DNA of 5,054 nt, taken from an uncultured Acetobacteraceae bacterium (GTDB lineage Bacteria > Pseudomonadota > Alphaproteobacteria > Acetobacterales > Acetobacteraceae). Below the pieces are notes generated by a model. It worked only from the letters and a program-made list of their open reading frames with translations. It did not search any database and was not told the DNA's origin. The DNA lies in the NCBI GenBank assembly GCA_937874445.1, contig CALNAL010000442.1, positions 1-5,054 of the forward strand, read 5' to 3'. Shown here one piece after another: positions 1 to 5,035 of the stretch; position 1 is the stretch's first letter; each line of letters opens with the position of its first letter. Both the position numbers and the translations under genes were made by a program.

Positions 1-144
1 CGCATCGAGGTCCCCATCCTCGGCGTCCAGCGCGACGCCGGGGTCCTCGCCGCCCTGGCCCCCGCCGCCTCCGGGCGCGCCCGGCCGCGGAAAATTCCCC
101 GGCAGGCTCCCCGCCACCAGCATGCCGCCACGGGGCGCCTGTAA
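1..144 (+). CDS. C-terminal fragment of an unrecognised protein
   Basis: The window opens inside a rightward reading frame that runs 47 codons to a TAA at 142-144. The first 22 codons all end in G or C and read as an ordinary mixed helix/strand sequence (begins RIEVPILGVQRDAGVLAALA). The last 25 residues are basic and low in complexity, like a disordered tail. The other two forward frames also stay open for a while (to 164 and 239) but read as proline/serine/arginine-rich shadow sequence. The family cannot be named from this fragment. A small hairpin (145-149 with 155-159, five pairs) follows the stop directly but has no T-run, so it is not a clear terminator. Confidence 0.5.
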   Translation, partial: RIEVPILGVQRDAGVLAALAPAASGRARPRKIPRQAPRHQHAATGRL

Positions 145-349
145 CCCGGAAAACCCGGGCCTGATCGCCCCTCCCCCACCGCTCACACGGGCACGGAACG
201 CCACGGGCTCCTCAGTGCCTGCCTCCGCCAAAGCCGCCTGATCCAGGGGGCGTGCTTCTGCGCCCGCAACGTTTCGTGTTCGCGACATACGAATGCAGGG
301 GCGAGGCCCCGGCCTGGTCCTGGGCGGGACGCCAGCACGTCACACCGGC
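145..349. other. intergenic stretch without a recognisable gene
   Basis: This is the first part of the 309-bp gap between the left-edge gene and the convergent permease gene. It has a weak hairpin just after the upstream stop (cccgg/ccggg at 145-159) and a short GC palindrome (aggcc/ggcct at 304-315). A 62-codon leftward frame covers 183-371, but it would start at a GTG inside the 350-393 palindrome, has no clear ribosome binding site, and encodes an arginine-rich sequence resembling no family I know. I treat the stretch as non-coding. Confidence 0.5.
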
Positions 350-393
350 CTAGAGCATTTTCCGTTCGCACCGGCTCACGGAAAATGCTCTAG
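350..393. repeat. perfect 16-bp inverted repeat (gagcatttt-type palindrome)
   Basis: The left arm ctagagcattttccgt (350-365) and right arm acggaaaatgctctag (378-393) are exact reverse complements around a 12-nt loop. Either strand would form a long stable hairpin. The arm resembles the gagcatttt...aaaatgctc palindromes common between genes of many alphaproteobacteria; that resemblance is from memory and was not searched. It lies 61 bp beyond the permease stop codon, so it could end or protect the 3' end of the operon mRNA. It lacks a downstream T-run in either direction, so it is not a classical intrinsic terminator. Confidence 0.85.
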
Positions 394-457
394 CTCTTCG
401 TTTCTCCTGGCAAAATCACGAAACTCGGCGATCCCGCCGGATTACGATCCGCTCTAG
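394..457. repeat. flank of the palindrome with two small hairpins and a third gctctag copy
   Basis: After the main palindrome come two weaker inverted repeats: gtttc/gaaac (400-404 with 420-424) and cggat/atccg (438-442 with 447-451). The 7-mer gctctag, which ends the palindrome at 387-393, recurs at 451-457, where it contains the stop codon of the leftward permease gene (454-456). With the opposite-facing ctagagc at 350-356, the 108-bp span 350-457 is bordered by inverted 7-mers. This could be one mosaic repetitive element, but only more copies elsewhere would show that. Confidence 0.4.
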
Positions 458-1278
458 CCCTTCATCCCCGATGTCGCGATCCCGGCCATGATATGGCGGC
501 GCAGGGCGACGAAGACGATCATCATGGGCAGGATGCTGATGACGGCGCCGGCGGCGATGGGGCCGTATTCAGTGAAGAAGGCGCGCTGGTACACGGCGAG
601 GCCGAGTTCTGTCGTGTACATGTCCCCGGTGGAGACCACGACGAGGGGCCACATGAAATTGGCCCAGGCCTGGGTGAAGGCGAACACGCCGATGGCCATC
701 AGCCCCGATTTCGAGAGGTTGAGGATGATGCGCAGGTAGATCCAGATTTCGCTGGCCCCGTCGATGCGCGCCGCCTCGAGCAGCTCGTCGGGAATTCCCA
801 TGATGACCTGGCGCATGAAGAACACGCCGAAGGTCATGATGGTGATGGGGAAGATCAACGCGGCGTAGGTGTTCAGCATGTGCACCTTGAACACCATCAC
901 GTACACCGGGATCATGTAGGCCTCGAGCGGGATGGTGGCGGAGGCCAGCAGGATCATGAAGATCGTGTTGCGGAAGGGGAATTTGTATTTCGCGAACACG
1001 AATCCCGCGATGCTCGAGGTGATCATGATGCAGACCGTGGAGGCGGCCGACACCAGGATGGTGTTGAAGATGTAGCGCGGAAAGTCGGTGTGGAAGAGGA
1101 TCTCGGTGAAGTTCTCCAGCGTGGGCGCACCGGGCAGGAAGGTGGGCGGCCAGGCGTTGATCTCGGCGGCGGTCTTGAAGGAGGTGGCGACGATCCACAG
1201 CACCGGCACCACGGTGAACAGCGCAAGGGTGCCGCAGCAGATCCAGGCCGCGATGCGGACGGAACGTTCCCGGAACAT
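454..1278 (-). CDS. MalG-type inner-membrane permease of a CUT1 carbohydrate ABC transporter
   Basis: At 274 aa this is a usual length for the second permease of a sugar importer. Hydrophobic segments lie near residues 8-32, 70-95, 105-130, 138-160, 192-215 and 240-262. The cytoplasmic coupling loop that contacts the ATPase is visible as EAA at 168-170 with G174. The helix-breaking LP that normally ends this EAA motif reads L186-N187, and the usual lysine-proline after it reads K190-S191. The C-terminal end GIATSGMKG matches the G-[LI]-[TA]-x-G-x-[VM]-K-G tail of this family, so the protein is complete. The ATG lies 3 bp after the stop of the upstream permease, with a GGGAG Shine-Dalgarno sequence inside that gene's end, so the two are probably translationally coupled. 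Substrate unknown; sugars or polyols are typical. Confidence 0.93.
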   Translation of the reverse strand: MFRERSVRIAAWICCGTLALFTVVPVLWIVATSFKTAAEINAWPPTFLPGAPTLENFTEILFHTDFPRYIFNTILVSAASTVCIMITSSIAGFVFAKYKFPFRNTIFMILLASATIPLEAYMIPVYVMVFKVHMLNTYAALIFPITIMTFGVFFMRQVIMGIPDELLEAARIDGASEIWIYLRIILNLSKSGLMAIGVFAFTQAWANFMWPLVVVSTGDMYTTELGLAVYQRAFFTEYGPIAAGAVISILPMMIVFVALRRHIMAGIATSGMKG

Positions 1279-1281
1279 GCT

Positions 1282-2217
1282 CTACTTCTCCCGGAACGCG
1301 AGGAACTGCACGAAGAGCAGCGACATCACGAACAGCAGCAGCACGACGCACTGCGCCCCCGCGTAGCCCATGTGGTAGTAGACGAAGCCGTTGGAGTAGA
1401 TCTCGCCCACCAGCACCTTGAAGTCGTAGGCCGGCGCGCCCTGCGAGGAAGCGGTCAGCACATAGACCGGGGCAAAGACGTTGATGTTGATGATGGTGCA
1501 GGTCACCACGCTGAAGAGGATGATGGGCCGCAGCAGCGGCAGCACGATGCCGCGCAGCTTCTGCCAGGCGGTGGCGCCGTCGAGGTCGGCCGCCTCGAGC
1601 AGCTCCTCGGGAATGGCCCGCAGCCCAACCCCGAAGATGACGATGAAATATCCCACCATCTTCCAGATCGACACGACGACGAGGGCAAACAGGATCAGCA
1701 CCGGGTCCTGCAGCCAGCCGAGCCGGGGGATGCCGAAGAAGGAGAGCGCGTAGTTCAGCGCGCCGTAGGTGGGGTCGAAGATCCATTTCCAGATCACCGA
1801 GGCCGGCACCCACGGGGTGACGACGGGGATGTAGAACAGCATCTCCAGCACCGGCGCCGCCTTCTCGATCGAGCGCAGCAGCACCGCCGCGGCGAGGGCC
1901 AGCAGCAGCGTGCCCACCACCGCGAAGGCCGCGAAGCAGATCGTGTTGATCAGCGCGTCGTGGAAGGGAGAGTCCTCGAAGAGATAGGCGTAGTTTCCCA
2001 GCCCGACGAAGGGGCTGCTTCGTCGGGTGATGTGGTAGTCGTAGAACGACAAGCGGAACGTCTCCGCGATCGGGTAGAGGCGGATCAGTCCGAACAGCAG
2101 CAGCACCGGACCGAGCGCACAGATCACGAAGCCGATATGGTTGCGCTTCAGGGTGGCCCAGCTTTTGGCCAGGCGTGCCGAAAGCGGCAGAGGCGGTGTG
2201 GCGATTGCCCCGCTCAT
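1282..2217 (-). CDS. MalF-type inner-membrane permease of a CUT1 carbohydrate ABC transporter
   Basis: This 311-aa protein has a short cytoplasmic N-terminus (about 27 residues) and then hydrophobic segments near 28-50, 90-115, 125-147, 173-198, 231-256 and 285-307. The coupling motif is canonical: EAA at 208-210, G214, then I224 and LP at 226-227. It would pair with the MalG-type permease to form the translocation pore that receives substrate from the binding protein. The chosen ATG is preceded by GGAGGG about seven bases upstream, a strong ribosome binding site, and follows the binding-protein stop by 28 bp. It is the second gene of the operon. It has the simple six-segment form, without the extra N-terminal helices and large periplasmic domain of E. 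coli MalF. Substrate cannot be told from sequence. Confidence 0.94.
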   Translation of the reverse strand: MSGAIATPPLPLSARLAKSWATLKRNHIGFVICALGPVLLLFGLIRLYPIAETFRLSFYDYHITRRSSPFVGLGNYAYLFEDSPFHDALINTICFAAFAVVGTLLLALAAAVLLRSIEKAAPVLEMLFYIPVVTPWVPASVIWKWIFDPTYGALNYALSFFGIPRLGWLQDPVLILFALVVVSIWKMVGYFIVIFGVGLRAIPEELLEAADLDGATAWQKLRGIVLPLLRPIILFSVVTCTIININVFAPVYVLTASSQGAPAYDFKVLVGEIYSNGFVYYHMGYAGAQCVVLLLFVMSLLFVQFLAFREK

Positions 2218-2245
2218 CGATTCCCTCCGTCGGGCCGGGTCGTCA

Positions 2246-3571
2246 TTACGGCGCGAAGATTCCCGAACGCTTCAGGATGTTGGCCGCGGTGTCATAGGCC
2301 TTGGAGATCACCGCCTTCGCCCCCGCCGGGTTGTTGAGCAGCGAGGCGTCGCGATAGGCGGCGAGGATGACATCGCCGGTGCGGGTGGTGGCCTCCACGT
2401 AGGCGATGTTCGGCGGCTCCAGGTAGGCCTGATATCCCGGGATGGGTTCGAGGAAGGCCTTGTATTCCGGGTTCTTGCCCAGGAACGCCGAGAAGTCGCG
2501 GTCCATGCGCAGCGGCACCCAGCCGCTCTCCTGCAGCACGGTGTCGAGGTATTTCTGCTCCTGCAGCAGGCGGATGAGGTCCCAGGCCGGCTTCTTCATC
2601 TTGGAGATCTTGCTGACCGAGAGGATCTCGACCAGGTTGAAGTTGCCCCACGCCTTGGCGCGCGGCACCGGGGCGGTGCCGAAGTGGATGTCGGGCCCGT
2701 TCTTGCGGATGAAGGCGACGGCCCAATCCTCGCGCATCAACATCGAGGCGACGCCGTTGGCGAAGCCCTGAGTGTCATGCTTGAGCGCCCAGTCGTCCAC
2801 CTTCTTCGGCCCGTGCAGGTGTGCCACGTAGTCGAGCAGCAGCTGCACCGCCGCGTCGATGTTGCCCTTGTCCTTGAGGGTGATGCGCACCTGGCCGGGC
2901 TTGGGGCCGGCTTCCAGGATCTGGTGGCCGGTCATCACGTAGTACATGTCGTCGAACTTCTGCAGCCCGCCGGAGCCCTCGGTAAGTCGCAGCGTGATGC
3001 CGGCGCGCGAGATGGAGCCGTCGGCGTTCTTCCGGGTCAGCTTCTCGGCGTAGTCCCACAGCTCCGCCATCGTCTTCGGCGGGCCGGAGAGTCCGGCCTC
3101 CTTGAAGTGGTCGAGGTTGTAGAACAGCGCACGCGAGCCCTTCCACCACGGCACGCCCCACGGCTTGCCCTCGCGCGAGCAGACGTCGCGGAACACCGGG
3201 TCGATGATCTTCGGGTCGTTGACCACCTTGGCGAGGTCGGCCGGCACGTCGTCGAGCGAGTCGTTGTCGTAATAATGGGGAAAGACGTAGTCGTGCAGCG
3301 TGAGGATGTCGGGGCCGTTGCCGGTGGGCACGGCGACCGAGAGCTTGGCCTCGTATTCGTGCAGGTCGAAGGAGAGGATCTCGACCTGGATGTTGGGATA
3401 CATCTGCTTGAAGGCCGGCAGCGCCTGCTGGTAGGCTGGCGCGGTCTCGCCGTAGCCGAGCCAGATCGAGAGCCGCCCGCTCATGGGGTCGGCGGCCCGG
3501 GCGGGGCGCTGACCCGCCAGCCCTGCGAGAGCCAGGCCGGCACCGCCCGCCAGTACTGTGCGTCGCTTCAT
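2246..3571 (-). CDS. periplasmic solute-binding protein of a CUT1 sugar ABC transporter
   Basis: Family 1 extracellular solute-binding protein, 441 aa, a usual length. It captures substrate in the periplasm and delivers it to the two permeases encoded downstream. The N-terminus MKRRTVLAGGAG and the following alanine/leucine-rich segment form an export signal with a twin-arginine-like start (RRTVL). A cleavage site is likely after A26 (A-R-A, then ADP). The mature part begins with a typical strand (LSIWLGYGE, 34-42). It has the family's G-x-P-W motif near the hinge (GKPWGVPWW, 135-143, then RALFYN) and a typical MLMREDW segment (277-283). The frame is open upstream to 3760, but the start at 3571 is right: AGGGAG lies nine bases before it and the signal peptide begins exactly there. 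It is the first gene of the operon. Binding specificity is unknown. Confidence 0.93.
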   Translation of the reverse strand: MKRRTVLAGGAGLALAGLAGQRPARAADPMSGRLSIWLGYGETAPAYQQALPAFKQMYPNIQVEILSFDLHEYEAKLSVAVPTGNGPDILTLHDYVFPHYYDNDSLDDVPADLAKVVNDPKIIDPVFRDVCSREGKPWGVPWWKGSRALFYNLDHFKEAGLSGPPKTMAELWDYAEKLTRKNADGSISRAGITLRLTEGSGGLQKFDDMYYVMTGHQILEAGPKPGQVRITLKDKGNIDAAVQLLLDYVAHLHGPKKVDDWALKHDTQGFANGVASMLMREDWAVAFIRKNGPDIHFGTAPVPRAKAWGNFNLVEILSVSKISKMKKPAWDLIRLLQEQKYLDTVLQESGWVPLRMDRDFSAFLGKNPEYKAFLEPIPGYQAYLEPPNIAYVEATTRTGDVILAAYRDASLLNNPAGAKAVISKAYDTAANILKRSGIFAP

Positions 3572-3726
3572 GGTTCGTTTCTCCCTAGCAGCAGCATCGC
3601 CCCCTCGGGGGAGCTTTATGGTTAGCCCGGAGCATAAGAGCGTTCCCGGTCTTGAGACAACCGGCTCCGTCAAACTTATGTCATCTCCCGCCCACGGCAT
3701 AACCTTTTCTTTTCGGCATCTCTGGC
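3572..3726. promoter_or_regulatory. upstream control region of the ABC transporter operon
   Basis: This non-coding stretch is AT-richer than its surroundings and lies in front of the leftward operon. It has a ribosome binding site (agggag on the minus strand, 3581-3586) and a small GC hairpin near 3600-3611. Two 8-mers occur both here and in the start of the rightward leader: tttatggt (3615-3622 and 3760-3767) and agcgttcc (3639-3646 and 3751-3758). They may be binding sites of a regulator acting on both directions, or chance. No regulator gene lies in the window. Confidence 0.4.
3632..3660 (-). promoter_or_regulatory. candidate sigma-70-like promoter of the ABC operon
   Basis: On the minus strand TTGTCT (3655-3660) and TTATGC (3632-3637) are 17 bp apart. 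Shifting the second box one base gives TATGCT with an 18-bp spacer. Each hexamer matches the consensus only in part (four of six for TTGTCT and TATGCT). The predicted start near 3625 would give a leader of about 54 nt to the binding-protein ATG, which is reasonable. Confidence 0.35.
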
Positions 3727-3755
3727 TTGACCCACGGTGTCGCGCGCCATAGCGT
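3727..3755 (+). promoter_or_regulatory. weak candidate promoter for the exporter leader
   Basis: TTGACC (3727-3732) is a good -35 box. The hexamer 17 bp further on, TAGCGT (3750-3755), is a poor -10, and neighbouring frames such as CATAGC are no better. A start near 3762 would give a transcript of about 172 nt to the terminator at 3933, or a leader of about 195 nt for the LysE-family gene. Support is the -35 match and the need for some rightward promoter here. Confidence 0.22.
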
Positions 3756-3761
3756 TCCATT

Positions 3762-3933
3762 TATGGTCTGTAAGCGCGTTTCCTGCCGTCATCCTGTCTC
3801 GCCCGCCGCCCTGCGGCGCGGGCTCAATCCGGGTTGGCTGCCGGTGTGCGCCCCGGCCGGTCTCCCGCCGGCCTGACATCTTCCTCAGTCTCGCACCCTT
3901 GCAGCCCCGTCGGACCTCTCCGGCGGGGTTTTT
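3762..3933 (+). ncRNA. candidate structured leader or small RNA ending in an intrinsic terminator
   Basis: No convincing gene lies here, yet the stretch ends in a strong rightward terminator, so some short RNA is probably made. Two more hairpins are visible. One is a nine-pair stem with a 2-nt bulge (3801-3809 with 3813-3823, loop cct). The other is ggccgg/ccggcc (3855-3860 with 3868-3873, 7-nt loop). A 37-codon frame from ATG 3763 to TGA 3876 has no ribosome binding site and no run of regulatory amino acids, so a leader peptide is not supported. I could not match it to a riboswitch class or to SRP RNA, 6S RNA or a tRNA. It may be an attenuating 5' leader of the exporter or a separate small RNA; the 5' end is a guess. 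Confidence 0.35.
3905..3933 (+). terminator. intrinsic terminator just upstream of the LysE-family gene
   Basis: The stem is ccccgtcgga (3905-3914) paired with tccggcgggg (3919-3928): ten pairs with one G-U and a 4-nt loop cctc. Five T's follow (3929-3933). It works only rightward, since there is no T-run on the other strand. It ends eight bases before the ribosome binding site (aggag, 3942-3946) of the downstream exporter gene. No rightward gene precedes it in the 330 bp back to the divergent operon, so it must end a short RNA or attenuate the exporter mRNA. Confidence 0.8.
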
Positions 3934-3956
3934 CGTGTTTCAGGAGTTTCCCGCCG

Positions 3957-4574
3957 ATGCCCTCGCTGCTGTTGTTTCTCAAGGCCGCCGGACTGGGGCT
4001 GGCCGTGGCGGCCCCGGTGGGGCCGATGGCGCTGCTGTGCATGCGGCGCACGCTGGGGCGCGGCTGGCGGGAGGGGCTGGCGACCGGACTCGGCATCGCC
4101 TGCGGCGACGGCACCTACGCCACCGTGGCGGCACTGGGACTGGCCGGGATTTCCGCCTTCCTGGTGGCCCACCAGCAGCCGCTGCATCTCGCGGCGGGGG
4201 CCGTGCTGATCCTGATGGGTCTGTCCTTCCTGCGCCGCCCCTCGGCAAATACGATCGCCACCGCCGCCGGCGGCTCGCTGCTGCGCGCCTGGGCCGGCGC
4301 CTACGGTCTGACGCTGACCAACCCGCCCACCATCCTGATCTTCATGGCCCTGCTGGCCGCCCTCGCCCCGCCGGAGGGCCTGGCCCCGTCCGCCGCCGCC
4401 GTCACCGCCGGGGGGGTGATGGCCGGGTCGCTCGCCTGGTGGACCGCCCTGGTGGCCGTCATCGCCCTGTTCGGGCGCGCCCTCGGCCCGCGGGTGCGGC
4501 GTGCGATCGACATCCTCTCCGGCCTCGCGCTCGCCCTCTATGGCGCCCTCGAACTCGGCCGCGTGCTGCTCTGA
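3957..4574 (+). CDS. LysE/RhtB-family amino-acid exporter
   Basis: This 205-aa membrane protein has the usual length and pattern of the LysE/RhtB superfamily, which exports amino acids or related small metabolites. Hydrophobic segments lie near 5-25, 40-64, 70-92, 112-135, 148-172 and 184-203. Family marks are the proline-glycine motif in the first helix (APVGPMALLCMRR, 19-31), the glycine-rich G-x-A-C-G-D after it (46-51), and the conserved N-P in helix four (LTNPPTILIF, 120-129). The frame is open upstream to 3834, but a start there would cross the terminator. ATG 3957 has aggag ten bases before it and yields the family's standard N-terminus. It diverges from the ABC operon and is followed 80 bp later by another small exporter. 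Substrate cannot be inferred; the family is wide. Confidence 0.9.
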   Translation: MPSLLLFLKAAGLGLAVAAPVGPMALLCMRRTLGRGWREGLATGLGIACGDGTYATVAALGLAGISAFLVAHQQPLHLAAGAVLILMGLSFLRRPSANTIATAAGGSLLRAWAGAYGLTLTNPPTILIFMALLAALAPPEGLAPSAAAVTAGGVMAGSLAWWTALVAVIALFGRALGPRVRRAIDILSGLALALYGALELGRVLL

Positions 4575-4596
4575 CGTCACGCGGCCGTGCCCGCCG

Positions 4597-4616
4597 AGAC
4601 TATTTTGGTCTATACG
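4597..4616 (+). promoter_or_regulatory. AT-rich element upstream of the SMR gene, possible -10 and operator
   Basis: In an otherwise very GC-rich 80-bp gap, agactattttggtctatac stands out. It contains agac/gtct arms (4597-4600 with 4608-4611) around a 7-bp centre, and TATACG (4611-4616), a plausible -10. No good -35 lies 16-18 bp upstream. A promoter with a small overlapping operator would be usual for a drug exporter, but the inverted repeat is short. Cotranscription with the LysE-family gene is also possible. Confidence 0.3.
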
Positions 4617-4654
4617 GGAGATTGTTCCGGCAAACGACAAAGGGAGCCCGTACC

Positions 4655-4990
4655 GTGCTGCAATCCTATCTTGCGCTCGGCATCGCCATCGTCGCGGAGG
4701 TCATCGCCACCAGCGCGCTGAAGGCCTCCGAGAGCTTCACCCGTCTGCTGCCCACCGTCATCACCGGCGTGGGCTATCTCATTGCCTTTTTCTTTCTGTC
4801 GGTCACGCTGCGCACCATTCCCACCGGGGTGGCCTACGCCATCTGGGCGGGCGTGGGCATCGTGCTGATCTCGGCCGTCGGCTGGGTGTGGTTCCACCAG
4901 GAACTCGACGCCCCGGCGATCGCCGGACTGGGGCTGATCATCGCCGGGGTGCTGGTGGTCAACGTCTTCTCCAAGACGGTTGCCCACTGA
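4655..4990 (+). CDS. EmrE-type small multidrug resistance (SMR) transporter
   Basis: This 111-aa protein with four membrane segments (about 4-22, 34-52, 58-76, 86-105) aligns with E. coli EmrE almost without gaps, offset by one residue. The essential proton/drug-binding glutamate (EmrE E14) is E15 in AIVAEVIATS. Other key EmrE residues also match: Y41, F45, Y61, W64, G91, G98 and the final H111. The segment YAIWAGVGIVLIS (61-73) is typical of the quaternary-ammonium (Qac) subtype. Such proteins act as antiparallel homodimers exchanging protons for lipophilic cations; only one SMR gene is seen here, as expected for a homodimer. The start is GTG 4655, with agggag (4641-4646) eight bases upstream. 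A function in polyamine or metabolite export instead of drug export cannot be excluded. Confidence 0.92.
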   Translation: MLQSYLALGIAIVAEVIATSALKASESFTRLLPTVITGVGYLIAFFFLSVTLRTIPTGVAYAIWAGVGIVLISAVGWVWFHQELDAPAIAGLGLIIAGVLVVNVFSKTVAH

Positions 4991-4991
4991 A

Positions 4992-5026
4992 GGCGGGGGG
5001 GGCGATTTGACATCCCCGCCCCCGCC
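4992..5026. terminator. GC-rich hairpin after the SMR gene, possible weak terminator
   Basis: One base after the SMR stop, ggcggggg (4992-4999) pairs exactly with cccccgcc (5019-5026). Three further G-C pairs are possible inside if one base is bulged. No T-run follows (tcctatacg), so it is not a standard intrinsic terminator, though its place directly after the stop fits a 3'-end structure. Confidence 0.35.
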
Positions 5027-5035
5027 TCCTATACG
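5007..5035 (+). promoter_or_regulatory. sigma-70-like promoter for a gene beyond the right edge
   Basis: TTGACA (5007-5012) is a perfect -35 consensus. TATACG (5030-5035) follows after exactly 17 bp and matches the -10 consensus at four of six positions including TATA. Transcription would start near 5042, so the gene it serves lies outside the window. This is the best promoter match in the window. Its spacer is the right arm of the hairpin at 4992-5026. Confidence 0.6.

Noticed and set aside
183..371. A 62-codon leftward frame in the left intergenic region
   Set aside because: It starts at a GTG inside the palindrome, has no clear ribosome binding site and resembles no known protein.
350..393. 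The palindrome as ends of an insertion sequence
   Set aside because: Only a 12-nt loop separates the arms, with no transposase and no flanking target duplication seen.
569..1813. A 414-codon minus-strand frame overlapping both permeases in another frame
   Set aside because: It crosses the boundary of two tightly spaced real genes and is rich in R, A, H and G, as expected for a frame-shifted reading of GC-rich membrane genes.
493..2337. A 614-codon open frame on the plus strand across both permease genes
   Set aside because: It is antisense to two clearly recognised permeases, rich in H, D, G, E, R and Q, has no family resemblance, and is the expected GC-rich shadow of the real frame.
2141..3625. 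A 494-codon plus-strand frame opposite the binding-protein gene
   Set aside because: Low-complexity shadow composition rich in V, L, R, G and H, and no plausible ribosome binding site or function; the opposite strand encodes a complete solute-binding protein with signal peptide.
3572..3760. A 63-residue N-terminal extension of the binding protein
   Set aside because: It would put the signal peptide inside the protein; the ATG at 3571 has AGGGAG before it and starts the signal peptide exactly.
3763..3876. A 37-codon frame as a leader peptide before the terminator
   Set aside because: There is no ribosome binding site before its ATG and no cluster of one amino acid that would suggest classical attenuation; its Cys, Arg and Pro content fits random GC-rich sequence.
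3834..3956. A 41-residue N-terminal extension of the LysE-family protein
   Set aside because: It would be translated through the terminator hairpin, is not hydrophobic, and the ATG at 3957 has a proper ribosome binding site and the standard family N-terminus.
4575..4654. Guanidine (mini-ykkC) riboswitch before the SMR gene, because of acgg and acga near the ribosome binding site
   Set aside because: The acgg and acga are not closed by complementary stems as the mini-ykkC class needs, and the protein is of the EmrE/Qac subtype, not the guanidinium-exporting one.
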